64,000 bases of DNA, from contig NZ_VUKD01000002.1 of NCBI RefSeq assembly GCF_009193155.1, positions 496,001 to 560,000 on the forward strand, in the 5' to 3' direction. This DNA is from Georgenia subflava (GTDB lineage: Bacteria; Actinomycetota; Actinomycetes; Actinomycetales; Actinomycetaceae). The notes under the pieces are model-generated. The model saw only the letters and a list, made by a program, of their open reading frames with translations. It did not search any database and was not told the DNA's origin. Shown here one piece after another: positions 42,782-52,224 of this stretch. The first letter of the stretch is position 1, and each line of letters starts with the position of its first letter. Made by a program: the position numbers and the translations under genes.

Positions 42782-45700
42782 ATGGAGCAACCCGGACGAG
42801 GCACCGCGCTGCGGCTGCGGCTGCCCACTCCGGCGCCGGCGGTCCCCGAGCTCGACGCGGAGCAGGCGGCCGCCGTCGCCTGGCCCGCAGGTGCCGGCCA
42901 CCTGCTCGTCGTCGGCGCACCGGGCACCGGCAAGACGACGACAGCCGTGGAGAGCTTCCTGGCCCGTGCGGGCGGAACCGGACCGGACCGGCCGGGCACG
43001 AGCGGCGTCGCGGGTGATCAGGGGGCGGCGCTGCTCGTCCCGACCCGTCGCGGCGCGGCCCGCGTGCGCGACGCCGTCGCCGCGCGCCTGGGGCGCACCA
43101 CCACCCAGGTCCTCGTGCGCACGCCCGCGTCCTTCGCCTACTCCGTGCTCCGCCTGCGGGCCGCGCTGCTGCACGAGCCGCCGCCGACGCTCATCACCGG
43201 CCCCGAGCAGGACCAGATCCTCGCCGAGCTGCTCGACGGGCACCGCGCCGGGCTCGGCGCCCCGGTGCGCTGGCCGGAGTCGATCAGCGCAGAGACCTTG
43301 GCGATGGGCGCGTTCCGGGACGAGCTGCGTGACCTGTTCATGCGCGCCGCCGAGCTCGGACTCGGGCCGGCCGAGCTCGCCGAGCGCGGCGAGCGACACG
43401 ACCGCCCGGAGTGGACCGCGGCGGCGGTGCTGCTCGAGGAGTACCAGGAGGTCACGGCCCTGGGCGAGCTCACCCCGGACCGCGGGGCACGCCTGGACGC
43501 GGCCCGCATCGTCGACGAGGCCGCCGCCGCGCTGCTCGCGTGGGAGGACGAGGTTCCCGACCACCCGCGCCCGCGCTGGTCGGCGGTGGTCGTGGACGAC
43601 CACCAGGACTCCACGCTCGCGACCGCCCGCCTCCTTCGCGTGCTGGCCGAGGACGGCGCCCAGCTCCTCCTTCACGGTGACCCGGACACGGGGGTCCAGG
43701 GATTCCGGGGCGGCACCCCTGCCCTGGTCGGACGCGCCGAGACCCGCGACGCCCTCGGCGGCTTCGACGCGACCCGGCACGAGCTGCGCACGGTGCACCG
43801 CGGGGACGCGGAGCTGCGCGCGACCACCCGGGCCGTCACCGCCGCGGTGTCCGTCGTCGGCACCGCCAGGCACCGGCAGGCCACGGTGCCTGCACCGGGG
43901 ACCGACGGCGCCTCGTCGGTGGACGGGGCCCCGCACGGGCTCGACCAGGCCGTGCTGCGCTCTCGCGCCCAGGAGGGCGCGTACGTCGCCCGGGCGCTGC
44001 GCGAGGAGCACCTCTACCACGGCACCCCATGGTCGCAGATGGCCGTCGTCGTGCGCTCCGCCGGCCACCTCACGGCGCTGCAGCGCTCGCTGCGGAGCTG
44101 GCGGGTCCCCGTGAGCGGCAGCGCCGGGCCGGGGGTGCTCCGCGAGGAGCCGGCCGTGCGCCCGTTCCTCGTGGCGCTCGACGCCGCACTGGCCGGCACC
44201 CCCGACGCCGAGCAGGCCGTCGAGCTCCTGACCTCGCCGATCGGCGGCATGGACGCGGTGAACCTGCGCACGCTGCGCCGCACGCTCCGCGGGCTCGAAC
44301 GTGCCGCCGGCGGAGCCCGGCCGGTGGACGAGCTGCTCGTGCAGGTCCTGGCCGACGTCGAGCTGGCGCAGGGCCTGCCCGTCGGAGTCGTGCGCGGACC
44401 CGCGCGGGTGGCCGGCGTCCTCGCTGCCGGACGTGCCGCCCTCGACCGTGCGGGCGTCACGGCCGAGACCGTGCTGTGGGCGCTCTGGGACGCCGCCGGA
44501 CTGTCCGACCCGTGGCGCGAGCGGGCCCTGTCCGGCGGCGCGGGCGCCGAGCGCGCCGACGCGGACCTCGACGCGGTCATGGCCCTGTTCCGCGCCGCGG
44601 AGCAGTACACCGACCGAACCGTCGGCGGGGGCCCGGCCGGGTTCCTCCAGCATCTGCGCTCCCAGGACCTGCCGGCTGACACCCTGGCCGCCCAGGGGCT
44701 GCGCGGGGAGTCCGTCCAGGTCCTCACCCCCGCGGCCGCCGCGGGGGAGGAGTGGCAGGTCGTGGTCGTCGCCGGGCTGCAGGAGGACGTCTGGCCGGAC
44801 CTGCGTCTGCGCGACTCGCTCCTCGGCGCCGGCGCGCTCGCGGACCTCGAGGCCGGCCGGTCCCCGGACGGACGGCGTGCCCACGGGCCCGCCCGCCGGC
44901 AGGTCCTCGACGACGAGCTCCGGATGCTCGCCGTGGCGGTCTCCCGGGCCACTCGCCGGCTCCTCGTCACCGCCGTCCTCGACGAGGAGGAGCGACCCTC
45001 GTCCTTCGTCGACCTCCTCGCCCCCGACCTCGATCCCACCGAGGTGCGCGCCGTGCCACCGGCCCTGGACCTGCGCGGGCTCGTGGCGCAGCTGCGCTGC
45101 GCGGTCGAGGAGGAGGGCAGCGGCGCGGAGGCCGCCGGGCGGCGGGGGGAGGCGGCCGCGCTGCTCGCGCACCTGGCCGGTGAGGGAGTGCCGGGCGCGG
45201 ACCCGGCATCCTGGTCCGGGCTGGCGCCGATGAGCAGCACCCAGCCGCTGCGAGCCGCGGACGAACAGGTGCCCGTCAGCCCGTCCGGCGTCGAGCAGGC
45301 CACCACCTGCGGCCTGCGCTGGGCCCTCGAGCAGGCGGGTGGCCGCGGCGAGGCCAGCACCGACCAGTCAGTGGGCTCCCTGGTGCACGAGATCGCCGCC
45401 GAGCACCCGCACGGCACCCATGCCGAGCTCGCCGAGGCCCTGGACGCGCGGTGGGCCGAGCTCGGCATGGGCGACGGCTGGGTCGGCCGCCGGCAGCGGG
45501 ACCTCGCCGAGAAGATGATCGAGCGGCTGGCCGGCTACGTCGAGAGCGTGCCCGGCGACGTCGACGTCGAGCGGGACTTCGCCGTCGACGTCGGCCGTGC
45601 CCACCTCAGCGGCCGGATGGACCGGGTCGAGCACCTCGACGACGGCGAGGTCCGGGTCGTCGACCTCAAGACCTCGGCGAACCCCGTCAGCGCCGAGAAG

Positions 45701-46003
45701 GGGGAGCAGCACGCGCAGCTCGGCGCCTACCAGCTGGCCGTCGCCGAGGGCACGTGGGAGGGACACGCCCCGGCAGGCGCCCGGCTGGTCTACCTCGGCA
45801 CCGGGAAGGGCCGCGCGACCGAGCGCCGGCAGCCCGCGCTCGACAACGCCGAGAACCCCGAGTGGGCCCGCGAGCTCGTCACCCTCGCGGCCGAGACCAT
45901 GGCCGGCGCGGAGTTCGACGCCGTGCAGAACGACCAGTGCCACCACTGCCCGGTGCGCAGCTCCTGCCCGCTGCAGGACAACGGAGGACGAGTCACCCAA
46001 TGA
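42782..46003 (+). CDS. adnA: AdnA-type helicase-nuclease subunit (recombination)
   Basis: A 1073-residue subunit of the actinobacterial double-strand-break resection motor (Rv3202c type). It has a UvrD-like ATPase with Walker A VVGAPGTGKTTT (Lys51) and an atypical Walker B VVVDDHQDST, where Asp-Asp-His replaces Asp-Glu-His/Phe. Further motifs are less clear than in AdnB. The C-terminal RecB-like nuclease has VRVVDLKTSANP and the QLGAYQLAV helix. Cysteines in ATTCGLRW and CHHCPVRSSC fit an AddB-like Fe-S cluster. The adnB ATG overlaps the stop by four bases. ATG 42782 is my choice; ATG 42752 is in frame. Confidence 0.9.
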   Translation: MEQPGRGTALRLRLPTPAPAVPELDAEQAAAVAWPAGAGHLLVVGAPGTGKTTTAVESFLARAGGTGPDRPGTSGVAGDQGAALLVPTRRGAARVRDAVAARLGRTTTQVLVRTPASFAYSVLRLRAALLHEPPPTLITGPEQDQILAELLDGHRAGLGAPVRWPESISAETLAMGAFRDELRDLFMRAAELGLGPAELAERGERHDRPEWTAAAVLLEEYQEVTALGELTPDRGARLDAARIVDEAAAALLAWEDEVPDHPRPRWSAVVVDDHQDSTLATARLLRVLAEDGAQLLLHGDPDTGVQGFRGGTPALVGRAETRDALGGFDATRHELRTVHRGDAELRATTRAVTAAVSVVGTARHRQATVPAPGTDGASSVDGAPHGLDQAVLRSRAQEGAYVARALREEHLYHGTPWSQMAVVVRSAGHLTALQRSLRSWRVPVSGSAGPGVLREEPAVRPFLVALDAALAGTPDAEQAVELLTSPIGGMDAVNLRTLRRTLRGLERAAGGARPVDELLVQVLADVELAQGLPVGVVRGPARVAGVLAAGRAALDRAGVTAETVLWALWDAAGLSDPWRERALSGGAGAERADADLDAVMALFRAAEQYTDRTVGGGPAGFLQHLRSQDLPADTLAAQGLRGESVQVLTPAAAAGEEWQVVVVAGLQEDVWPDLRLRDSLLGAGALADLEAGRSPDGRRAHGPARRQVLDDELRMLAVAVSRATRRLLVTAVLDEEERPSSFVDLLAPDLDPTEVRAVPPALDLRGLVAQLRCAVEEEGSGAEAAGRRGEAAALLAHLAGEGVPGADPASWSGLAPMSSTQPLRAADEQVPVSPSGVEQATTCGLRWALEQAGGRGEASTDQSVGSLVHEIAAEHPHGTHAELAEALDARWAELGMGDGWVGRRQRDLAEKMIERLAGYVESVPGDVDVERDFAVDVGRAHLSGRMDRVEHLDDGEVRVVDLKTSANPVSAEKGEQHAQLGAYQLAVAEGTWEGHAPAGARLVYLGTGKGRATERRQPALDNAENPEWARELVTLAAETMAGAEFDAVQNDQCHHCPVRSSCPLQDNGGRVTQ

Positions 46004-49000
46004 CCACACAGCTCACCGACGCGCCGGCGGCCGCGCACCCCGACCCGCCCGCCCCCCGGTACTCCGCCGCCGAGATCGCCGACGCCCTCCGACGGCCCAG
46101 ACCGACCGACGAGCAGACGAGCGTCATCGAGGCGCCGCTCGAACCGCTCCTGGTCGTCGCCGGCGCCGGCTCGGGCAAGACCGAGACGATGTCCTCACGA
46201 GTCGTCTACCTCGTCGCCAACGGGCTCGTCCGGGGCGAGGAGGTGCTCGGCCTGACCTTCACCCGCAAGGCCGCCGCGGAGCTCGCCCAGCGGGTGCGGG
46301 CCCGCCTGCGCGCCCTGCGCTCGGCCGGGCCCGCCCTGCCCGCACCCGAGCTCGGCGCCGACGACGCGACCCTCACGCTCGACGTCGACCGTCCGCACAT
46401 CGCCACCTACAACTCCTTCGCCGGCAACATCGCCCGTGACAACGCGCTGCGCATCGGCGCGGACCCGGACGCGCGCCTCGTCACCGAGGCCGGGGCGTGG
46501 CAGCTCGCCGACGACCTCGTCCAGAGCTGGGCCGAGGACCTGCCCACGGACCGGTCGCCCGGCTCCGTCACGACGGCGGTCCTCGGGCTGGCCGGGGCGC
46601 TCGGGGAGAACCTCCTCGACCCGGCGGAGGCGCGCGAGCTCATGGGCGACCTGCGCGCCGACCTGGTCGACAAGGCGCCCGAGGGTCGCCACAAGAAGCC
46701 CCTCGCCGACGTCCTCAAGATCGTCGGTGCACTCGACGAACGCATCGCGCTGCTCGACCTCGTCGAGGCCTACCTGCGCCGCAAGCGCGAGCGCGGGCTG
46801 ATGGGCTTTGCCGACCAGGTGGCGCTCGCCGCCCGCATCGCCGAGGCGGTCCCCGACGTCGGGGCGCAGCTGCGTGCCCAGTACCGCGTGGTCCTGCTCG
46901 ACGAGTTCCAGGACACCTCGGTCGCCCAGCTCGAGCTGCTGTCGAACCTGTTCGGCGCCGGGCACCCGGTCACCGCCGTCGGCGACCCCAACCAGGCGAT
47001 CTACGGATGGCGCGGTGCGTCCGCCGCCTCCCTGGCGGAGTTCCCGACCCGGTTCCCGCGGACCTTGGCCGCGGGAGCGAGCGCACCGGCGACGACGCTC
47101 GCGCTGAGCACCTCCTGGCGCAACGACAAGGCCATCCTGGCCGCCGCGAACACCGTCTCGGCACCGCTGCGGGCCCCCGGCGCGACGCTGGGGCCCGCCG
47201 TCGACGTCCCCGAGCTGCGCGCCCGGCCCGACGCAGGCCCCGGCGAGGTCCTCGGGCTGTACACCACCGGGCAGCACGCCGAGGCCGCGGCGGTCGCCGA
47301 CTTCCTCGCCGCACGCTGGCAGCCGGCGTCCGAGGAGACTGCCGCCGTGCTGTGCCGCAAGCGCAGCCAGTTCCCCGGCGTCATCCGCGCCCTCCACGAG
47401 CGCGGCCTGCCCGTGCGGGTCCTCGGCATGGGCGGTCTGCTCGCGACCCCCGAGGTCGTCGACGTGCGTGCCACCCTCGAGGCTGCCCACGACGCCACCC
47501 GCGGCGACGCCCTCATGCGGCTGCTGACCAACCTGCGCCTGGGGATCACCGACCTGCACGCGCTGCAGGACTGGGCCCGCCACCTCGCCCGCCGGGCGGC
47601 CGACGAGCTCACCCGGGACCAGGACCGCCGGCTCGACCCGCGCGAGGAGTCCAGCCTCGTCGAGGCCGTCGCCCACCCGCCGGCACCGGGGTGGACCAGC
47701 CCACGCGGACACACCATGAGCGCGGCCGGCGCGGCGCGGGTCCGCCGGCTGGGCGAGGTCCTGCGCCAGGTGCGGTCCCTCGGCTACCTCACGCTGCCCG
47801 AGCTCGTCGTCGCGACCGAGCAGCTCCTCGAGCTCGACATCGAGGTCGCCGCCCGTGCCGGCAGTGCCGGCGCCGGCTCGGCCCGGGCCGCGCTCGACGC
47901 CTTCGCCGAGGTGGCGGCCACCTTCGCCGCGGACGCCGACCGGCCCACCCTCGGCGCCTTCCTCGCCTGGCTGGACGCCGCCGAGGAGCGCGAGCGGGGC
48001 CTCGACGCCGCCGAGACGGGCGAGGTCGAGCCCGACTCCGCCGTCGTCCAGGTCCTGACCGTCCACGCCGCCAAGGGGCTGGAGTGGGACGTCGTCGCGG
48101 TCCCGGGACTGGTGGAGACCCAGTTCCCCGGCTACGACGGCAAGGCTCGCGACGACGGCGCCGTCGCCAGCTCGGCCTGGCTCACCGACGTCGGGGCGCT
48201 GCCCTACCCGCTGCGCAAGGACAGCGAGGCGCTGCCCGGTCTCGAGGTCGCCGGCGCCGCGACGCACACCGAGGTCGAGGAGGCCCGCAAGGCGTTCCGG
48301 GCCGCGGCCGGCGCCCACCGGGTGGCGGAGGAGCGCCGTCTCGCCTACGTGGCGCTCACCCGCGCCAAGCACACGCTGCTGCTCTCCGGCTCCTGGTTCC
48401 GCACCGGCAAGACGCCGCTGCCGCCGTCGCGGTTCCTGCTCGAGCCGCGCCGGGCCGGGCTCCTGCACGCTCTGGGTGCGGACGCCTGGGCGCCGCAGCC
48501 GCCGGACGGCACGGAGAACCCCGACACCGACATGCCGCCGGTGCGATGGCCCGTCGACCCGCTCGGCGTCCGGCGGCCGCGGCGCGAGGCGGCGGCGGCC
48601 GCCGTCGTGACGGCCGTGGGCGAGCGGGTCGACCGCCCGCTGGACCTGCTGGCCCGCACCGGCGACGAGACCGTCGACCGGTGGCGCGAGGACGCCCGCC
48701 TGCTGCTCGAGGAACGAGCGGCGCGAAGCTCACGCGAGCAGGACGTGACGCTCGCCGGGCACCTGTCGGCCTCGGCGGTCGTCAACCTCGTGACCGACCC
48801 TGCGGCCTTCGCGCAGGACCGCCGCCGGCCGGTGCCCACCGAGCCGACGCTGGTGTCGCGGCGCGGCACCCGCTTCCACGAGTGGGTGGAGCACTTCTAC
48901 GGCCGGGCCGCACTGCTGGACGTCGAGGACGTCGGCGGCAGCGGTGAGGACGCCGACGGCGCGGCCCTGACCGACGCCGCGCTCGCCGAGCTCCAGACCA

Positions 49001-49368
49001 CTTTCGCCGCCTCCGCCTGGGCGCAGCGCGAGCCGGTCGCCGTCGAGGTCGACCTGGAGACCCCGGTCGCCGGGACGATCGTGCGCTGCCGGATCGACGC
49101 GGTCTTCGACGGCCCCGACGGCGTCGAGGTGGTCGACTGGAAGACGGGCCGTCCGCCCCGCGACCCGGCCCAGCTCGCCGAGCGGGAGATGCAGCTCGCC
49201 CTGTACCGGCTCGCCTGGTCGCGGGCCAGCGGCACCCCGCTCGCCGACGTGGGCGCGGCGTTCTACTACGTCGCCCACGACGAGACCGTCCGGGCCGGCG
49301 CGCTGACCGAGGACGAGATCGTCGCCCGGATCACCCGCGCGGTCGAGGCCGGCAGTCAGCCGGCCTGA
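46000..49368 (+). CDS. adnB: AdnB-type helicase-nuclease subunit (recombination)
   Basis: A 1122-residue partner of AdnA. The motor is canonical: VVAGAGSGKTETMSSRV (Walker A), TFTRKAAAELAQRV, LLDEFQDTSVAQLEL (Walker B), GDPNQAIYGWRGA, STSWRN, VLTVHAAKGLEWDVVAV and AYVALTRAKHTLLLSG. The C-terminal nuclease has VEVVDWKTGRPP and REMQLALYRLAW. ACGGAGGACG is placed for ATG 46000, which overlaps the adnA stop. AdnAB replaces RecBCD/AddAB for end resection in actinobacteria. The last codons and stop are duplicated immediately downstream. Confidence 0.93.
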   Translation: MTTQLTDAPAAAHPDPPAPRYSAAEIADALRRPRPTDEQTSVIEAPLEPLLVVAGAGSGKTETMSSRVVYLVANGLVRGEEVLGLTFTRKAAAELAQRVRARLRALRSAGPALPAPELGADDATLTLDVDRPHIATYNSFAGNIARDNALRIGADPDARLVTEAGAWQLADDLVQSWAEDLPTDRSPGSVTTAVLGLAGALGENLLDPAEARELMGDLRADLVDKAPEGRHKKPLADVLKIVGALDERIALLDLVEAYLRRKRERGLMGFADQVALAARIAEAVPDVGAQLRAQYRVVLLDEFQDTSVAQLELLSNLFGAGHPVTAVGDPNQAIYGWRGASAASLAEFPTRFPRTLAAGASAPATTLALSTSWRNDKAILAAANTVSAPLRAPGATLGPAVDVPELRARPDAGPGEVLGLYTTGQHAEAAAVADFLAARWQPASEETAAVLCRKRSQFPGVIRALHERGLPVRVLGMGGLLATPEVVDVRATLEAAHDATRGDALMRLLTNLRLGITDLHALQDWARHLARRAADELTRDQDRRLDPREESSLVEAVAHPPAPGWTSPRGHTMSAAGAARVRRLGEVLRQVRSLGYLTLPELVVATEQLLELDIEVAARAGSAGAGSARAALDAFAEVAATFAADADRPTLGAFLAWLDAAEERERGLDAAETGEVEPDSAVVQVLTVHAAKGLEWDVVAVPGLVETQFPGYDGKARDDGAVASSAWLTDVGALPYPLRKDSEALPGLEVAGAATHTEVEEARKAFRAAAGAHRVAEERRLAYVALTRAKHTLLLSGSWFRTGKTPLPPSRFLLEPRRAGLLHALGADAWAPQPPDGTENPDTDMPPVRWPVDPLGVRRPRREAAAAAVVTAVGERVDRPLDLLARTGDETVDRWREDARLLLEERAARSSREQDVTLAGHLSASAVVNLVTDPAAFAQDRRRPVPTEPTLVSRRGTRFHEWVEHFYGRAALLDVEDVGGSGEDADGAALTDAALAELQTTFAASAWAQREPVAVEVDLETPVAGTIVRCRIDAVFDGPDGVEVVDWKTGRPPRDPAQLAEREMQLALYRLAWSRASGTPLADVGAAFYYVAHDETVRAGALTEDEIVARITRAVEAGSQPA

Positions 49369-49390
49369 GAGATCAGCCGGCCTGAGAGAT
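49357..49390. repeat. 17-bp duplication spanning the adnB stop
   Basis: CAGCCGGCCTGAGAGAT occurs twice back to back, followed by another CAG. The first copy contains the adnB stop codon; the base just after the second copy begins the stop region of the convergent kinase-like gene. There is thus no spacer besides the duplicated unit. Confidence 0.9.
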
Positions 49391-50679
49391 CAGTGACCGG
49401 TGGGGCGGTCCTGCTCCTCGTCCTCGACCAGGAAGTCGGGCAGGTCCTGACCGAGGTGCAGCTCCTCGGTCACCGCAGCCGGGTCGGCATGTCGGGGCTC
49501 CTCGTCCCCGGGGGCATCGGCGTCACCGAAGGCATCCTCGTCTCCGAGCGCCTCCTCGTCACCGACGGCGTCGCCATCACCGGGCTCCGCACCTACGTCG
49601 GGCTCCGGGCCGGCGTCCTCCGCCTCGTGCACGTCCCCGACGGCGGCCGCCGGCTCCGCGGCGGAAGTCTCGGTGGGCGCGGGCACATCCTCGTCCGCAT
49701 CCTCGGAGTCGTCCCACGAGGTGTAGTCGGGCACCACCACAGGTTCACGGGCGGCGATGTCGGGGGAGTCCTCGACCTCGGCGGCGAGGGTGCGGAGCAT
49801 CGCGGCGGCGTCCTCGATCACCGGCTGCTCCCCGGTGCGCACGCCGTGCAGGAGCCACCTGGCGAGCGCGAGCTCGGAGACCAGCAGCGCCCTGTCCAGC
49901 AGCGTGGCGTCGGCGCCCTCGGTGCGGGCGAGCGAGTACGCCTCCTCGATGGAGTCCAACGACGCCTCCGGGGCCGAGGCCATCAGCCACGCAAGATCCT
50001 CCGCCGGGTCGCCCACATGCACCTCGGACAGGCTCAGCAGCGCCGACACCCGCTCGTCGTTGACGAGCACGTGGTCCGGGGCCAGGTCGCCGTGCACCGG
50101 CACGGGCCGGAACCGCCACAGCGTCACGTCCTCCAGGGCGTGCTCCCACCGGTTCAGCAGGGACGACGGCACGTGTCCCGTGCGGGCCGCCTCGTCCACC
50201 TCGGCCAGGCACCGCTTGCGGTAGGACTCCGCGTCGTAGACCGGCAGCCCGGAGTCGGCCACCACCGAGGCATCCATCTCGTGGAAGGCCGCGATGGCCC
50301 GGCCGAGCTCGGCGGAGAGCCCGGGACCGGGCCGGAGCCGTTCGAGGTCGAGCGGCCGCCCGACGAGCGCGCGGTAGACCATCGCGCGCCCACCCTCCGG
50401 CAGGGCGGCGAAGCCGGCCGGTCGGGGGAGGTCGAAGGGCAGCCGGCCGTCGTCGACCACCCCGGCGAGGTTCTCCAGCAGGGCGACCTCGCCCTCGAGG
50501 GCTGCGCCGGCGGCGGCGTGCAGCGGGGCACGGACCACCCAGTGGCGCCCGCCGGCGTCGAGCACGCCGGTGGTCTGGAAGTCGCTGGTGGTGTGCTGCG
50601 GCGGTCGGGTGGCCACCACGTCCAGGCCGGGCACGGCCGTGGTGGCGAGGGCGGCGAGGGCGAGCGCTGAACGGACCAC
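49390..50679 (-). CDS. APH-fold phosphotransferase-like protein with acidic tail
   Basis: This 429-residue protein has a kinase-like fold: an N-terminal ATP-binding lobe (HWVVRAPLHAAAGAALEGEV, VALLENLAG), a catalytic loop VPVHGDLAPDHVLVND and a following LSEVHVGDPAEDLAWLM. The second motif has Glu-Val-His where the usual Asp-Phe-Gly/Asp-Phe-Asp stands, with Asp only later (GDPAEDLAW), as in macrolide phosphotransferase-like proteins. About 120 C-terminal residues are Glu/Asp-rich repeats with GDEEALGDEDAFGDADAPGD. The substrate is unknown. GTG 50679 has TAAGTT six bases upstream. Confidence 0.83.
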   Translation of the reverse strand: MVRSALALAALATTAVPGLDVVATRPPQHTTSDFQTTGVLDAGGRHWVVRAPLHAAAGAALEGEVALLENLAGVVDDGRLPFDLPRPAGFAALPEGGRAMVYRALVGRPLDLERLRPGPGLSAELGRAIAAFHEMDASVVADSGLPVYDAESYRKRCLAEVDEAARTGHVPSSLLNRWEHALEDVTLWRFRPVPVHGDLAPDHVLVNDERVSALLSLSEVHVGDPAEDLAWLMASAPEASLDSIEEAYSLARTEGADATLLDRALLVSELALARWLLHGVRTGEQPVIEDAAAMLRTLAAEVEDSPDIAAREPVVVPDYTSWDDSEDADEDVPAPTETSAAEPAAAVGDVHEAEDAGPEPDVGAEPGDGDAVGDEEALGDEDAFGDADAPGDEEPRHADPAAVTEELHLGQDLPDFLVEDEEQDRPTGH

Positions 50680-50685
50680 ACCGAC

Positions 50686-50691
50686 AACTTA
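50686..50691 (-). promoter_or_regulatory. Leaderless -10 element for the phosphotransferase-like gene
   Basis: TAAGTT on the minus strand, then GTCGGT and GTG 50679, without a Shine-Dalgarno sequence. Confidence 0.5.
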
Positions 50692-50863
50692 GGCGTGCCG
50701 GGGCTCGGTTGCGCGGTGCACGCGCCGCCCCACGACCGAGTTCGGGCCGGCGGGAAGAGTGGCCCGCCCGGTGGCGAAACCGGACGGGCCTGACGCACAA
50801 CCTGTGGAAGAGGTTGGGCGTCGGCTCAGAGCGTACGCGCCGCGAGCCCGGTGTGGAGACCGG

Positions 50864-50927
50864 AGAGCCGGCTCTTCTCCACATGGTGCGTTCTTCCCTT
50901 CCGCGTCCGCGCAACCTCCTCTAGGTT
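50864..50927 (+). promoter_or_regulatory. Possible tad operon control region
   Basis: In the 307-bp divergent region before tadA, TAGGTT at 50922-50927 is a possible -10 element. A perfect 12-bp palindrome AGAGCCGGCTCT at 50864-50875 lies about 47 bp upstream, where a regulator could bind. I see no -35 consensus. The rest of the gap holds no gene I can support. Confidence 0.3.
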
Positions 50928-50986
50928 CGTGGCCAGAGTGCGGCAGTGCGGCCGAGGGCTTCGGCCGCCATGAGGGGGTGGTGGGC

Positions 50987-52222
50987 GTGGACGACGGCAT
51001 CGCCATGCTCGAGTCCGAGGTGCGCGAGCTGGTGCGGCGTCGCGGTCTCGACCCGGCACGCGACGCCGAGGGGGTGCGCGCCCTCGTCACGGCCGCGCTC
51101 GCGGACTACGACGATCGTTCCGTCGCAGGGCTCGTCCCGCCGCTCGGCGATCCCGATGCCGCGGCGAAGGAGGTCGTCGACGCCGTCGCCGGCCTCGGCC
51201 CGCTCCAGCGGTACCTCGACGACCCCCAGATCGAGGAGGTGTGGATCAACGAGCCCGGCAAGGTCTTCGTCGCTCGCTCCGGTCGTCCCGAGCTCACCAC
51301 CACCATCCTCGACGACGCCCAGGTACGAGATCTGGTCGAGCGGATGCTCAGGGTCTCCGGCAGACGGCTGGACTTGTCCACCCCGTTCGTCGACGCGGCA
51401 CTGACCACCGGTGAGCGGGTGCACGTCGTGATCCCGGACATCACCAGATCGTCCTGGGCGGTCAACATCCGCAAGCACGTCACCCGGGCGCAGCGCCTCA
51501 GCGACCTGGTCCGCCTCGGCTCCCTCACGCCGCAGGTCGCCGCCTTCCTCGACGCCGCAGTTGTCGCCGGCATGAACATCCTGGTCTCGGGGGCGACCCA
51601 GGCCGGCAAGACCACCATGGTCGGCGCGCTCGCCGGCGCCATCCCGGCCGGGCAACGCGTGATCACCGCGGAGGAGGTGTTCGAGCTACGTCTGGGCAAT
51701 CGCGACACGGTCGCGATGCAGACCCGTCAGCCGAACCTCGAAGGTGCGGGTGAGGTCCCGCTGCGTCGCCTCGTCAAGGAGTCGCTGCGGATGCGACCGG
51801 ACCGCATCATCATCGGCGAGGTCCGCGAGGCCGAGGCCTTCGACATGCTGGTCGCGCTCAACGCCGGTATCCCCGGGATGTGCACGCTGCACGCCAACTC
51901 CGCCCGGGAGGCAGTCACGAAGCTCTGCACCCTGCCGCTGCTCGCGGGCGAGAACGTCACGGCCGCGTTCGTCGTCCCGACGGTCGCGGCGGCGATCGAC
52001 CTGGTCGTGCACCTCGAGCTGGACCGTGAGGGGCGCAGGACCGTCCGGGAGGTGGTCGGCGTGCCCGGCAGGGTCGAGGACGGGGTGGTGGAGACCTCCG
52101 AGATCTTCGTCCGCCGCGAGGGCCGGCTCGTCCGGTCCGGCGGCTATCCCGGCGGTGAGGAGCGGTTCCGGCGGGCCGGTCTCGACCTTGCGGCCCTCCT
52201 CGCCGACGGGGAGCTGGTGTAG
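50987..52222 (+). CDS. tadA: TadA/CpaF-type secretion ATPase
   Basis: The 411-residue ATPase would power assembly of Flp/Tad-type pili from the cytoplasmic side of the membrane. It shows the N-terminal PLQRYLDDPQIEEVWINEPG, then TRSSWAVNIRKHV, Walker A ILVSGATQAGKTTM, an Asp-box-like ITAEEVFELRLG, Walker B PDRIIIGEVREAEA and His box GMCTLHANSARE. GTG 50987 is preferred because GAGGGG ends nine bases upstream; GTG 50981 and 50978 are in frame. tadB starts three bases past the stop. No TadZ/CpaE-type gene precedes it, unlike many tad loci. Confidence 0.92.
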   Translation: MDDGIAMLESEVRELVRRRGLDPARDAEGVRALVTAALADYDDRSVAGLVPPLGDPDAAAKEVVDAVAGLGPLQRYLDDPQIEEVWINEPGKVFVARSGRPELTTTILDDAQVRDLVERMLRVSGRRLDLSTPFVDAALTTGERVHVVIPDITRSSWAVNIRKHVTRAQRLSDLVRLGSLTPQVAAFLDAAVVAGMNILVSGATQAGKTTMVGALAGAIPAGQRVITAEEVFELRLGNRDTVAMQTRQPNLEGAGEVPLRRLVKESLRMRPDRIIIGEVREAEAFDMLVALNAGIPGMCTLHANSAREAVTKLCTLPLLAGENVTAAFVVPTVAAAIDLVVHLELDREGRRTVREVVGVPGRVEDGVVETSEIFVRREGRLVRSGGYPGGEERFRRAGLDLAALLADGELV

Positions 52223-52224
52223 CC

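Noticed and set aside
50800-50900. DnaA-box cluster or origin
   Set aside because: One near-match (TTCTCCACA) and one partial match occur, but there is no AT-rich stretch, no further boxes and no dnaA/dnaN context.
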